The notes beneath the pieces are model-generated. The model saw nothing but the letters and a program-made list of their open reading frames with translations. It was not told the origin of the DNA and did not search any database. This document shows, one piece after another, positions 23,693 through 33,357 of a DNA stretch of 64,000 bases. The stretch is from contig CAYXCZ010000013.1 of the NCBI GenBank assembly GCA_964463695.1, positions 1-64,000 of the forward strand, read 5' to 3'. Each line of letters begins with the position of its first letter. Within the stretch, counting starts at the first letter, position 1. Source of the stretch: JALNZU01 sp964463695. Its GTDB lineage: Bacteria > Bacteroidota > Bacteroidia > Bacteroidales > F082. The position numbers and the translations under genes were made by a program.

Positions 23693-25123
23693 TTAATACC
23701 TGTAATGATCTGGTTTGTAAGGTCCTTCAACAGGAACACTGATATAGTCAGACTGTTCTTTTGTAAGTTTGGTAAGTTTCACACCGATTTGCTCAAGGTG
23801 TAAACGTGCCACTTCTTCATCAAGATGTTTTGGAAGGCGGTAAACTTCCACAGGATATTTTCCGCGATTTTTCCACAAGTCGAGTTGTGCAAGAGTTTGG
23901 TTCGTGAATGAATTACTCATCACAAAACTTGGGTGACCGGTAGCACATCCAAGGTTTACCAATCGGCCTTCAGCAAGCAGGAAAATAGAATTTCCGGCAG
24001 GGAAGCTATATTTATCTACCTGAGGTTTAATAGTTAGCTTTTTAACTTTATTGGCAGGTTCTTCAAGACGACTCACCTGGATTTCATTATCGAAATGGCC
24101 GATGTTGCACACAATGCTTTGATCTTTCATCTGTTGCATATGTTCAAACGTGATCACATCTTTGTTTCCGGTAGCGGTAACATAGATATTTCCTATTGGA
24201 AGTGCTTCTTCGATGGTTGTCACTTCAAAACCTTCCATAGCGGCCTGAAGCGCGCAGATTGGGTCGATTTCAGTAATCAAAACACGAGCACCATAGGCAC
24301 GAAGTGACTTTGCTGAACCTTTACCAACATCACCATAACCCAAAACAACACACACTTTACCGGCAAGCATCACATCAGTGGCACGTTTAATACCGTCAGC
24401 CAATGACTCGCGGCAGCCGTACAAATTGTCGAATTTTGATTTTGTTACTGAATCGTTCACGTTGATAGCAGGAACAAGCAGCTTACCTGCTTCTTTCATT
24501 TGATACAAGCGATGTACACCGGTAGTTGTTTCTTCAGAAACACCAGCCCAACTTTCAACAGTGCGATGCCAATGATGTGTATCTTCAGTAAAAGTTTCTG
24601 TGAGTGATCTCATTAGAGCAGCTTCTTCGGCACTTCCTACTTCCTGAGAAAGCAATGATGGAGTTTTTTCAATCTCTAACCCTTTGTGAATCATCATTGT
24701 AGCATCACCACCATCATCCACGATAAGGTGGGGACCGTTACCATTTTCAAAGGTAAGTGCTTGTTTTGTGCACCACCAATATTCATCAAGTGTTTCGCCT
24801 TTCCAGGCAAAAACAGGGATGCCTGCAACCGCTATTGCAGCAGCAGCGTGATCCTGAGTAGAAAATATATTGCAACTGGCCCAACGCACTTCTGCGCCCA
24901 ATTCCACCAGTGTTTCGATTAATACGGCCGTTTGAATGGTCATATGCAGCGATCCGGAAATGCGGGCTCCTTTAAGAGGCTTTTCAGCTCCAAAGCGGGC
25001 ACGTAATGCCATCAATCCTGGCATTTCTTTCTCAGCAATTTCTATTTCTTTTCGTCCCCAGTCGGCCAAACGAATATCGGCTACCTTGTACTGAAGATCC
25101 TTTTCAACAAGAGTTTGAATCAT
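23693..25123 (-). CDS. ahcY: Adenosylhomocysteinase
   Basis: A 476-aa cytosolic NAD-dependent enzyme that splits S-adenosylhomocysteine into homocysteine and adenosine. Motifs: ADIRLADWGRKEIEIAEKEM near the start, GSLHMTIQTAVL, the NAD-binding VLGYGDVGKGSAKSLR, GNKDVI, IVCNIGHFDNEI, GRLVNLGCATGHPSFVMSNSF, and a C-terminal PDHYRY. The ~40-residue segment with VESWAGVSEETTTGVHRLY is the usual catalytic-domain region. It is transcribed away from the SAM-riboswitch-controlled metH-metF, whose first enzyme uses its product homocysteine. A -7 promoter motif at 25149-25156 serves it. Confidence 0.97.
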   Translation of the reverse strand: MIQTLVEKDLQYKVADIRLADWGRKEIEIAEKEMPGLMALRARFGAEKPLKGARISGSLHMTIQTAVLIETLVELGAEVRWASCNIFSTQDHAAAAIAVAGIPVFAWKGETLDEYWWCTKQALTFENGNGPHLIVDDGGDATMMIHKGLEIEKTPSLLSQEVGSAEEAALMRSLTETFTEDTHHWHRTVESWAGVSEETTTGVHRLYQMKEAGKLLVPAINVNDSVTKSKFDNLYGCRESLADGIKRATDVMLAGKVCVVLGYGDVGKGSAKSLRAYGARVLITEIDPICALQAAMEGFEVTTIEEALPIGNIYVTATGNKDVITFEHMQQMKDQSIVCNIGHFDNEIQVSRLEEPANKVKKLTIKPQVDKYSFPAGNSIFLLAEGRLVNLGCATGHPSFVMSNSFTNQTLAQLDLWKNRGKYPVEVYRLPKHLDEEVARLHLEQIGVKLTKLTKEQSDYISVPVEGPYKPDHYRY

Positions 25124-25148
25124 GATATAACTAATTTTTAAGGGGTTG

Positions 25149-25156
25149 CAAAAGTA
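25149..25156 (-). promoter_or_regulatory. Promoter -7 element for ahcY
   Basis: TACTTTTG on the minus strand, 25 bases before the ahcY ATG, predicting a leader of about 20 nt. Confidence 0.5.
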
Positions 25157-25331
25157 CAGATTATTTTAACATCTGCACCCTGGTTTAACAATCATTGTAT
25201 TAAACAGCTATCTTTCGAAATTGTTGTGGTCGTTTATTATTTCTTAATATAAAACGCTATTTGATAAGAAGTCTAATTGTGTCTTATAATACACGGATTT
25301 TAGGGTTTTATCAATTATTAAAAAAAATATG

Positions 25332-25339
25332 TAGTTTTG
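25332..25339 (+). promoter_or_regulatory. Promoter -7 element for the riboswitch-metH transcript
   Basis: TAGTTTTG matches TAnnTTTG and lies 41 bases upstream of the riboswitch P1 stem. Confidence 0.5.
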
Positions 25340-25380
25340 TGGCGCGTATATCAATTGTCCTTCCTCAAAAAAGGCCTTTG

Positions 25381-25485
25381 ATTTATAAAGAAGAGCGGAG
25401 AGACTAGGCTCTGTGAAGCTCTAGCAACCTTCCCGGCAGGGAGTGGTGCTAAGACCTAATCCCACGAAAGCGGGAGATTATAAAT
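25381..25485 (+). ncRNA. SAM riboswitch (SAM-I type)
   Basis: A SAM-sensing RNA element upstream of metH. The P1 helix is visible as ATTTATAA (25381-25388) with TTATAAAT (25478-25485). Between them are the conserved core elements GAGACTAGGCTCTGTGAAGC, TCTAGCAACC, a hairpin CTTCCCGGCAGGGAG and GGTGCTAAGACCTAATCCC, then a CCCaCGAAAGCGGG hairpin. High SAM should lower expression of metH-metF. I cannot see a clear intrinsic terminator between it and the ATG at 25604; repression may act on translation or through the palindrome at 25554-25565. Confidence 0.88.
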
Positions 25486-25553
25486 TAATGTGTTTAATCA
25501 TGCAAAAAGCTGGTTTCGTTTGTTATCAACATCAGATGTGTTTGTCCTGAATG

Positions 25554-25565
25554 CCTTAGCTAAGG
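25554..25565. repeat. 12-bp perfect palindrome in the metH leader
   Basis: CCTTAGCTAAGG lies between the riboswitch and the metH ATG. It could be an operator or part of the switch's expression platform. Confidence 0.4.
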
Positions 25566-25603
25566 AACATAACGAATAGCTTTTGTATAAAATTTCCGTA
25601 AAA

Positions 25604-28600
25604 ATGAACATAAATAGAATTCCTGTTAAGGAACTGCTTAAAACAAAGATACTAGTTCTCGATGGTGCGATGGGGACTATGATACAACGTTATCAGCTAA
25701 CCGAAAGCGACTATCGTGGTCGATTATTCGCTGATCATCCCTCCGATTTGAAAGGTAATAACGATTTGCTAAGTCTTACACGTCCCGATATTATCCTTGA
25801 AATTCACCGGCAGTACCTCGAAGCCGGCGCGGATATTATTGAAACCAACACCTTTAATGGCACACGCATTTCGCAATCGGACTATGGACTTGAACATAAG
25901 GTGCATGACATGAATGTAGCTGCAGCTTCAATAGCACGCAAGGCCGCTGATGAATTTACCCGGCTCGACCCCGGAAAACCCCGATATGTAGCTGGTGCTA
26001 TTGGTCCTACCAATAAAACAGCTTCCATGTCACCTGATGTTAATGATCCGGGTTACAGGGCTGTGACTTATGATGACCTTGTTGAAAATTATTACGAACA
26101 GGCACATGCCCTGATGGAAGGTGGTGCAGATATTCTTTTAGTTGAAACCATTTTCGACACCCTGAATGCCAAAGCTGCTTTGTTTGCCATAAAACGGTTA
26201 CAAGACGAAAGGAATGAGAAAATTCCAGTGATGGTTTCCGGGACCATAACCGATGCCAGCGGACGAACCTTGTCGGGGCAGACGGTGGAGGCATTTTTGA
26301 ATTCAGTTACCCATCTTGAGCTATTGAGTGTGGGACTGAACTGTGCTCTTGGTGCTAAAGAAATGCGTCCGTATATTGAAACTTTATCGCAGCAAGCTTC
26401 TATTCCTGTTAGCGCATATCCCAATGCAGGTCTGCCCAATGAGTTAGGTGGATATGACGAATCCCCGCAAATGATGGCGGAACATATACATGATTTCGTT
26501 TCACATGGTTTTGTAAATATTGTTGGTGGATGCTGCGGTACTACTCCCGATCATATCCGCGAATTTGCAAAACAAGCCCATAAGGCCACTGTTCGCATTG
26601 CTCCTCAACACAAACCACAAACAATACTCTCCGGACTCGAACCTTTAAAAGTTAGCCGGGAGACCAATTTTGTGAACATCGGTGAGCGTACCAATGTGAG
26701 TGGCTCGATTCGTTTTGCGCGCCTTATCAGAGATAAGAAGTACGAGGAGGCTCTAAGTGTTGCACGTCATCAAGTGGAAGGTGGTGCGCAAATGATCGAT
26801 GTAAACATGGACGATGCAATGCTTGATGCAAAGACCGAAATGACCCGGTTTTTACACATGCTCATGTCAGAACCTGAAATTGCCCGTCTTCCAATAATGA
26901 TCGACTCTTCAAAATGGGAGGTAATTGAAGCTGGTTTAAAATGCCTTCAGGGTAAAGCAGTTGTAAATTCAATCAGTTTGAAAGAAGGAGAAGAAGCATT
27001 TATACGTCAGGCCCGACTGGTTCGGCAATACGGTGCAGCGGTGGTTGTAATGGCATTCGACGAACTGGGACAAGCCTCCAGCTTTGAGCGAAAGACTGAA
27101 ATCTGTGCGAGAGCCTATCGCATCCTAACTGATAAAGTTGGATTCCCTGCTTCTGATATCATCTTCGATCCCAACATATTAGCCATTGGAACAGGGATTG
27201 AAGAACATAACAACTATGCTGTTGATTACATCAATGCCACCACATGGATCAAAGAAAACCTTCCATATGCCAGAGTGAGCGGAGGTGTGAGTAACCTGTC
27301 TTTTTCCTTCAGGGGAAACGATACCGTTCGGGAAGCCATTCACGCTGTTTTTTTGTATCATGCCATCAAAGCAGGGATGGACATGGGTATTGTAAATCCA
27401 GGTATGCTCCAGATTTATGACGAAATACCCGCTGAACTTCTTCAACTAACCGAAGATCTGGTTCTTAATAAACGAAAAGATGCAACAGAGCGTCTGCTCC
27501 ATTTCGCTGAAACACTCAAAACGAGCAGCCATAAAGAAGAAAAAATTGATGCCTGGCGCGAAACCTCTGTTCAGGAGCGCCTGAAACACGCGTTGATAAA
27601 AGGGATAACTGATTTCATTGAACCCGATGTACTGGAAGCCCGTCCGCTATATGGAAGAGCACTCGATGTGATCGAAGGTCCGCTGATGGACGGAATGGGT
27701 GTTGTTGGCGACTTGTTTGGAAGCGGCAAGATGTTTCTGCCTCAGGTAGTGAAAAGTGCGCGGGTAATGAAAAAAGCAGTCGCCGTGCTCCTCCCCTATA
27801 TCGAACTGGAAAAAACGGAAGAAAGCAGTTCGGCTGGTAAAGTATTGCTTGCTACCGTAAAAGGTGATGTGCACGATATCGGAAAAAACATTGTTGGAGT
27901 AGTGCTCTCCTGCAACAATTTCGAGGTAATTGATTTAGGAGTGATGGTTCCTGCCGAAAAAATTCTGAAAGTTGCTCAGGAAGAAAAAGTTGACATCATT
28001 GGTTTAAGTGGGCTGATAACTCCTTCCCTCGAAGAGATGGTTCATGTGGCCTCCGAAATGCAACGATTGAATTTACACTGGCCTTTGCTTATTGGAGGCG
28101 CTACTACTTCTGAAATTCATACGGCAGTTAAAATTGAACCCACCTATAGTAATCCTGTTATTCATGTCAGGGATGCCTCAAAAGTGACAGGAGTTATTGC
28201 TGAACTTATGGCTTCTGCTGAACGAAAAGACAACTACGTCAGACAAGTAAAGGAACGCTATGAACAGTTGAGAGTCAAATACATTCTAAGCAAACAGGAC
28301 GATCGTTACCTGAGTCTCGAGGATGCCAGAAAAAATAAATTTTCAGGCACATTTAACACTTCTACCGTTTATAAACCTGCCAAACCTGGTATTACCATTC
28401 TTTCTGATCAGGATTTGGGGCAATTGGTTGATTATATCGACTGGACATTCTTTTTTCATTCGTGGCGTATAAGTGGTAAATATCCTCAGATTTTTGATGA
28501 TGCTGAAAAGGGCATCGAAGCAAAAAAACTGTTTGATGATGCTCAAAAGCTTCTGAAAGAAATCGTTGACAACAAATTATTGCACGCCAAAGGTGTTGTT

Positions 28601-29284
28601 GGATTGTTTCCAGCTCAGTCATCAGGTGATGACGTATTGGTTTATAGTGATGAAACCCGTTCCGAACTACTCACACGCTTTTCGTTTTTACGCAATCAAC
28701 AAGAAAAAACGGAAGGCCTTCCCAATTTGGCTTTATCCGATTTTGTCGCTCCTGTTACATCAGGAATAAATGATTATTTAGGAATGTTTGTTGTGACGGC
28801 AGGCCATGGGACAGATGCGCTGGTAAAAAAATATGAGGCAGAACACGACGACTATAATGCAATCATGGCGAAGGTGCTGTCCGACAGGCTTGCAGAAGCT
28901 TTTGCCGAGTTTCTGCACGAAAAGGTGCGTCGTGAGCTTTGGGCCTATGCCGCTGACGAACATCTAACGCCAACCGAGATGTTGGGAGAAGCCTATCAGG
29001 GTATTCGTCCGGCTCCGGGCTATCCTGCTTGTCCTGAGCATTCCGAAAAACGTCAGCTCTTCGATCTTCTGCAGGCCGAACTCAATACCGGAGTTGAGCT
29101 TACCGAAAACTATGCAATGACGCCTGCCGCAGCTGTCAGCGGGTTTTATTTTGCACACCCTGATGCTCAATATTTCAATGTTGGGAAAATTGGAAAAGAT
29201 CAGGTTGAAAACTACAGCCAGCGAAAAAACCTTTCTGTGTCAGAAACTGAGCGCCTGCTTAATACTCAGCTTAACTACAAATAA
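25604..29284 (+). CDS. metH: Cobalamin-dependent methionine synthase
   Basis: About 1226 aa, all four MetH modules present in order. The homocysteine-binding domain (1-~325) has DGAMGTMIQRYQL and the zinc site GGCCGTTPDHIREF. The methyl-THF-binding domain (~345-620) contains NIGERTNVSGS. The B12 cap and B12 domain (~640-880) hold the cobalamin His in GDVHDIGKNIVGVV. The C-terminal SAM reactivation domain (~890-1226) has the SWRISGKYP and RPAPGYPACPEH motifs. It transfers methyl from methyl-THF to homocysteine. The TTG at 25583 is rejected in favour of ATG 25604. Controlled by the SAM riboswitch and followed 9 bases later by metF. Confidence 0.97.
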   Translation: MNINRIPVKELLKTKILVLDGAMGTMIQRYQLTESDYRGRLFADHPSDLKGNNDLLSLTRPDIILEIHRQYLEAGADIIETNTFNGTRISQSDYGLEHKVHDMNVAAASIARKAADEFTRLDPGKPRYVAGAIGPTNKTASMSPDVNDPGYRAVTYDDLVENYYEQAHALMEGGADILLVETIFDTLNAKAALFAIKRLQDERNEKIPVMVSGTITDASGRTLSGQTVEAFLNSVTHLELLSVGLNCALGAKEMRPYIETLSQQASIPVSAYPNAGLPNELGGYDESPQMMAEHIHDFVSHGFVNIVGGCCGTTPDHIREFAKQAHKATVRIAPQHKPQTILSGLEPLKVSRETNFVNIGERTNVSGSIRFARLIRDKKYEEALSVARHQVEGGAQMIDVNMDDAMLDAKTEMTRFLHMLMSEPEIARLPIMIDSSKWEVIEAGLKCLQGKAVVNSISLKEGEEAFIRQARLVRQYGAAVVVMAFDELGQASSFERKTEICARAYRILTDKVGFPASDIIFDPNILAIGTGIEEHNNYAVDYINATTWIKENLPYARVSGGVSNLSFSFRGNDTVREAIHAVFLYHAIKAGMDMGIVNPGMLQIYDEIPAELLQLTEDLVLNKRKDATERLLHFAETLKTSSHKEEKIDAWRETSVQERLKHALIKGITDFIEPDVLEARPLYGRALDVIEGPLMDGMGVVGDLFGSGKMFLPQVVKSARVMKKAVAVLLPYIELEKTEESSSAGKVLLATVKGDVHDIGKNIVGVVLSCNNFEVIDLGVMVPAEKILKVAQEEKVDIIGLSGLITPSLEEMVHVASEMQRLNLHWPLLIGGATTSEIHTAVKIEPTYSNPVIHVRDASKVTGVIAELMASAERKDNYVRQVKERYEQLRVKYILSKQDDRYLSLEDARKNKFSGTFNTSTVYKPAKPGITILSDQDLGQLVDYIDWTFFFHSWRISGKYPQIFDDAEKGIEAKKLFDDAQKLLKEIVDNKLLHAKGVVGLFPAQSSGDDVLVYSDETRSELLTRFSFLRNQQEKTEGLPNLALSDFVAPVTSGINDYLGMFVVTAGHGTDALVKKYEAEHDDYNAIMAKVLSDRLAEAFAEFLHEKVRRELWAYAADEHLTPTEMLGEAYQGIRPAPGYPACPEHSEKRQLFDLLQAELNTGVELTENYAMTPAAAVSGFYFAHPDAQYFNVGKIGKDQVENYSQRKNLSVSETERLLNTQLNYK

Positions 29285-29293
29285 CTATATCTC

Positions 29294-30259
29294 ATGAAGC
29301 ACTTACTTAAAGTCCCCGAACATATTGCCGCGGCCAACCGCACCCTCTTTTCTTTTGAACTTTTGCCTCCACTGAAAGGCCAAAACATTGATAATATTCA
29401 AAACACCATTGACCCGCTCATGGCTTTTGAACCTGCTTTTGTGAATGTGACCTATCATCAGGAAGAGTTTGCCTACAAAACCCTCCCCAATGGCCTGATT
29501 GAGAAAAAAACAATCCGCAAACGCCCCGGCACTGTTGGAATAGCAGCTGCAATCCTCTATCGCTACGGCGTGAATGTTGTTCCACATATCATTTGTGGTG
29601 GCTTCACACGTGAAGAAACCGAAAATGCATTGATTGACCTGCATTTTTTGGGAGTGAAGAACTTGCTCGTTGTAAGAGGTGATCCACAACCTTCGGTAAA
29701 ATATTTTCAGCCTGAACCCGGCGGACATACGCACTCGGTTGAACTTGTACAACAAATCAATAACCTTAACAAAGGTATCTACCTCGAAGAAGATCTTCTC
29801 AATACCACCCCAACCGACTTTAGTATCGGAGTGGCAGGCTATCCTGAAAAACACATCGAAGCACCAAACCTTGAAACTGACCTTCATTTTTTGAAAAAAA
29901 AGATTCAAGCCGGCGCTGAATATATTGTCACACAGATGTTTTTCGACAATAACAAATATTTCGATTTTGTGGACAGATGCCGCGCGGCTGGAATCAACGT
30001 TCCCATCATCCCCGGGTTAAAACCTATTTCTACTATCGGTCAAATGTATACCCTGCCTCAAACCTTCAACATCGATCTTCCTGAGCCTCTGGTGAAAGAG
30101 CTCCTCAAATGTACCGACAACAAGCAGGCAAAGGAAGTGGGAGCTGAGTGGGCTGTTCAGCAGTGTAAAGAGTTGGTAAGTCATAATACTCCCGTTATCC
30201 ATTTCTACACCATGGGAAAAGCTGATACAATTGTAAAAATCGCCAAACAAGTTTTTTAA
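29294..30259 (+). CDS. metF: Methylenetetrahydrofolate reductase
   Basis: A 321-aa FAD enzyme making 5-methyl-THF, the methyl donor for MetH. Motifs: FSFELLPPLKGQNIDN with the catalytic Glu near the N-terminus, FVNVTYHQEEF, HIICGGFTREETENAL, NLLVVRGDP, and the substrate loop EYIVTQMFFDNNKYFDF followed by IPIIPGLKPIS. It lies 9 bases after metH in the same transcript and so under the same riboswitch. Length is slightly over the E. coli enzyme (296 aa), owing to an insert around residues 120-180. Confidence 0.96.
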   Translation: MKHLLKVPEHIAAANRTLFSFELLPPLKGQNIDNIQNTIDPLMAFEPAFVNVTYHQEEFAYKTLPNGLIEKKTIRKRPGTVGIAAAILYRYGVNVVPHIICGGFTREETENALIDLHFLGVKNLLVVRGDPQPSVKYFQPEPGGHTHSVELVQQINNLNKGIYLEEDLLNTTPTDFSIGVAGYPEKHIEAPNLETDLHFLKKKIQAGAEYIVTQMFFDNNKYFDFVDRCRAAGINVPIIPGLKPISTIGQMYTLPQTFNIDLPEPLVKELLKCTDNKQAKEVGAEWAVQQCKELVSHNTPVIHFYTMGKADTIVKIAKQVF

Positions 30260-30346
30260 ATCCTTGATTTTTGCCCTTAGCCTGACAGTCAGCAACCTGC
30301 AACTTGTTCGTTAACGTTTTTTAACGTTTGCTGTTGCTTTTTGAGC

Positions 30347-30354
30347 TATTTTTG
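30347..30354 (+). promoter_or_regulatory. Promoter -7 element for the metal cassette
   Basis: TATTTTTG, 8 bases before the ATG at 30363 (5 before an in-frame GTG), so the leader would be extremely short. A repeated GTTAACGTTT / TTAACGTTTG sequence lies just upstream at 30311-30331 and could be a regulator site. Confidence 0.45.
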
Positions 30355-30362
30355 CAATCGTG

Positions 30363-30851
30363 ATGAAACGTGTTATTCTTCTTCGGTCAATTACGCTAAT
30401 GCTTGCTTTCCTGATCATGTCGGGATCAGCCGGCATTACCCTTAATGCGCATTACTGTAATACCAATCAAACACTTAAAAGATCATTCCTGCCATTTCCA
30501 ATCGAATGTAGTCATGAGTCCGATTCTTACATTCCACAATCAGAAAGCGACTCCAGCTGCTGTCACACAGTAAGTAAACCAACTGTCAGCAGTGAAGAAA
30601 GTTGCTGTGATGATTTTATTCATCACGTGAAAGGCTTGTCAGATTTTGAACTTCCAAAGATAAAGATCAAAAGTCTTTTTAATAAATTCCTTACCCTGAT
30701 TGTAAGGATATTAGATATCATCTATCCAACTTCTGATAAAGCTGAACCAACAGCTTCATCCGCATTCACCGGCGATGATCCGCCACCTGTCACAGGTAAA
30801 ATGATGAAAATTATTTTCCGTCAGCTTAAAATAGCTGCTCCATTGGGCTAG
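30363..30851 (+). CDS. HYC_CC_PP family small exported protein
   Basis: A 162-aa protein with an N-terminal hydrophobic signal/anchor. It has the pattern that names the family: HYCNTNQT (about 30-37), paired cysteines CC in DSSCCHTV and ESCCDDFIHH, and a PPP run near the C-terminus (DDPPPVTG). Cys and His richness suggests binding of a soft metal such as copper. It is followed by a TonB-dependent receptor and an HMA-domain protein on the same strand, a grouping that supports a metal role. The biochemical function is not established. Confidence 0.75.
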   Translation: MKRVILLRSITLMLAFLIMSGSAGITLNAHYCNTNQTLKRSFLPFPIECSHESDSYIPQSESDSSCCHTVSKPTVSSEESCCDDFIHHVKGLSDFELPKIKIKSLFNKFLTLIVRILDIIYPTSDKAEPTASSAFTGDDPPPVTGKMMKIIFRQLKIAAPLG

Positions 30852-31052
30852 TTTGTTCTTGCCTGTCACCCTTTTTGTTTCTTAATTTTTGATCGCAGCT
30901 AAATGGTTATTGATCCATAATGTTTGCTGATTCCATTGGATTGAAACCTTCGTTTAAGTAATTTACACTTTTCGATCATTTCATTTTAAGGCATAAAGGA
31001 AGGGCAAGAGTTGGAAAATTTTCAAATTATTCCGTTTTTAACTTGTCATTCC

Positions 31053-33263
31053 ATGTATCCAATCAATATATTTTTCTTATTTTTCTTATTCGTTTCAACT
31101 ATTCATTCACAGGCGCAAACAATTGAAGGCACTGTTTATGAGCGTGTTGGTAACGACACTATTCCGCTTCCCGGTGTCAATATCTACTGGGAAGGAACAC
31201 AAAAAGGCACTACTTCAAATGAGCAAGGTGCATTTAAAATCAAAGAGATGAAGGGCGCACACTATCTGGTATTCAGTTTTGTGGGTTATCTTAATGACAC
31301 ACTTCACGTGCATGCATCTGAACATTCGATGAATCATATCATGCAAAACACACTCAAACTTGATGAGGTAGAAGTAGTTACACGTGCTAAAACATCGTTT
31401 GTTTCGCGTATGAGCACTGTAAACACCACACACATCAGTTCGGGAGAGCTGCAAAGGGCTGCTTGCTGTAACCTTTCCGAAAGCTTCGAAACAAGCGCCA
31501 GCGTTGATGTTTCTTACAGCGATGCTGTTACAGGTGCGAAGCAAATCGAAATGCTTGGACTTGCTGGTATCTACACCCAGATGATGGGCGAAAACATGCC
31601 AAACCTCCGTGGCCTGGCAACAAGTTTTGGTCTGGGTTATGTGCCAGGAAGCTGGATGAGCAGCATACAGGTTTCAAAGGGTACCTCTTCTGTCATCAAT
31701 GGATTTGAGTCGGTAAGTGGTCAAATCAATGTGGAATATAAGAAGCCAACCGACAGCGAACGCTTCTTTCTGAATCTTTATCAGAGTCATATGGGACGTT
31801 CAGAAGCCAATTTTAATGTGCGCACCAATGTTACCAAAAAACTCAGCACCATGTTGTTGGGGCATGTAAGCAACAGCAGCGAGCGGCATGATGGAAATCA
31901 TGATGGTTTTTTTGATGAACCCCTTTATACGCAATATAATTTGTTTAACCGTTGGGATTATAATTCAAAGAATTTTGAATTTAAATTTGGAATTAAGGCA
32001 TTAAAAGAAAATCGTAAAGGTGGTCAGCTGAGTTTTGATGCTTCGTTACCACGCGACACCACCAACGGATATGGCGTTGGACTTAAGACAGATCGTTTAG
32101 AATCTTTTCTGAAAACCGGCTTTATTTTTCATTCACGATCAGCAACAAGCCTGGGCATACAGCAGCAATTTACCTATCACCGCCTGAACTCCTTTTTTGG
32201 TCTCAAGGACTATGATGCAGATCAAACATCCTACTATGCCAATGTTCTTTTTCAATCTTACATTGGAAATACGCAACACACCTACACAACAGGCATGAGT
32301 TTTATTTATGATGCCTTTGAAGAACAACTCAACGACAGCATTTTCGCAAGAAAAGACGTAGTTCCGGGTATGTTTTTTCAATACAGCTACAGCGACGGTG
32401 AGAAATTGAACCTTATTGCAGGACTGCGCGCCGATTATCATGCAACTTATGGAGCATTTGTCACACCCCGAATTCATCTGAGATACAATTTCAATGCGCA
32501 CACGATTCTGCGAGCCTCTGCCGGAAAAGGATTCAGATCACCTAATGTGTTGGCAGAAAATACCTCCTTGCTGGCATCCTCACGTCGCATTATGTTTCTA
32601 AACGAGCCTAAGATGGAGGAAGCCTGGAATTTTGGACTCAACTTAAGTAAGCATTTTGAAATTGCTAACAGAGAGCTTACCGTGAATTTGGATGCATATC
32701 GAACTTCTTTCATCAATCAGGTGATAGTTGACAGAGATTCGGACATGCAACTGATACAAATCTATAACCTTGAAGGGCAATCGTATTCCAACAGTTTTCA
32801 GGTGGAAGCCAATTATGAAGTAATTAAAGGGTTGGATGCCACAGCGGCTTTTAGAATTAATGATGTGAAAATGAGCTTCGGCGATGAGGTGCTTCAAAAA
32901 CCTTTGGTCAATAAATACAAGGGTTTGGTGAGTCTTTCATATGTAACAAACCTGAAAAAGTGGCAGTTCGACCTTACAGGTCAGTTCAACGGTCAAAGCC
33001 GTTTACCAAGTACTGAAAGTTATACTGAGTTACATCAAAGGCCAGATGTTTCGCCTGCATATACCATTCTCAATGCGCAGGTAACCAAATATTTCCGGAA
33101 ATGGAACGTCTATCTTGGAGGAGAAAACCTTACAAATTTCAAACAGGAACATCCAATCATTTCGTCGGAAAATCCTTTTGGAAAGCATTTCGATTCCACA
33201 CTGATCTGGGGTCCAATTACCGGAATAAAACTTTATGTGGGTTTACGATATACCATAAATTAA
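31053..33263 (+). CDS. TonB-dependent receptor, probably metal-related
   Basis: About 736 aa. Signal peptide (ending HSQAQ), then a carboxypeptidase-regulatory-like domain (IEGTVYERVGNDTIPLPGVNI), a plug (about 110-230, with PNLRGLATSFGLGYVPGSWMSSIQVSKG and GFESVSGQINVEYKKP) and a 22-strand-type barrel ending KLYVGLRYTIN. The GAKQIEMLGLAGIYTQMMGENMPNLRG plug pattern is shared with receptors often found beside HMA and HYC_CC_PP genes. The frame begins at a TTG (31011); ATG 31053 fits the signal peptide better. The ligand is unproven; copper or another chelated metal is the best guess from context. Confidence 0.88.
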   Translation: MYPINIFFLFFLFVSTIHSQAQTIEGTVYERVGNDTIPLPGVNIYWEGTQKGTTSNEQGAFKIKEMKGAHYLVFSFVGYLNDTLHVHASEHSMNHIMQNTLKLDEVEVVTRAKTSFVSRMSTVNTTHISSGELQRAACCNLSESFETSASVDVSYSDAVTGAKQIEMLGLAGIYTQMMGENMPNLRGLATSFGLGYVPGSWMSSIQVSKGTSSVINGFESVSGQINVEYKKPTDSERFFLNLYQSHMGRSEANFNVRTNVTKKLSTMLLGHVSNSSERHDGNHDGFFDEPLYTQYNLFNRWDYNSKNFEFKFGIKALKENRKGGQLSFDASLPRDTTNGYGVGLKTDRLESFLKTGFIFHSRSATSLGIQQQFTYHRLNSFFGLKDYDADQTSYYANVLFQSYIGNTQHTYTTGMSFIYDAFEEQLNDSIFARKDVVPGMFFQYSYSDGEKLNLIAGLRADYHATYGAFVTPRIHLRYNFNAHTILRASAGKGFRSPNVLAENTSLLASSRRIMFLNEPKMEEAWNFGLNLSKHFEIANRELTVNLDAYRTSFINQVIVDRDSDMQLIQIYNLEGQSYSNSFQVEANYEVIKGLDATAAFRINDVKMSFGDEVLQKPLVNKYKGLVSLSYVTNLKKWQFDLTGQFNGQSRLPSTESYTELHQRPDVSPAYTILNAQVTKYFRKWNVYLGGENLTNFKQEHPIISSENPFGKHFDSTLIWGPITGIKLYVGLRYTIN

Positions 33264-33357
33264 ATTGACAAAAAGTGAACCGTCATCCGTATTTTGCGTT
33301 AACTAATTGTCTGAATTCAAATTAAAAAATACTTATCTAATTAAAAACCTGTTCATT

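Noticed and set aside
29303..29908. 201-codon minus-strand frame across metF
   Set aside because: Fully antisense to a confident metF; composition is of a shadow frame.
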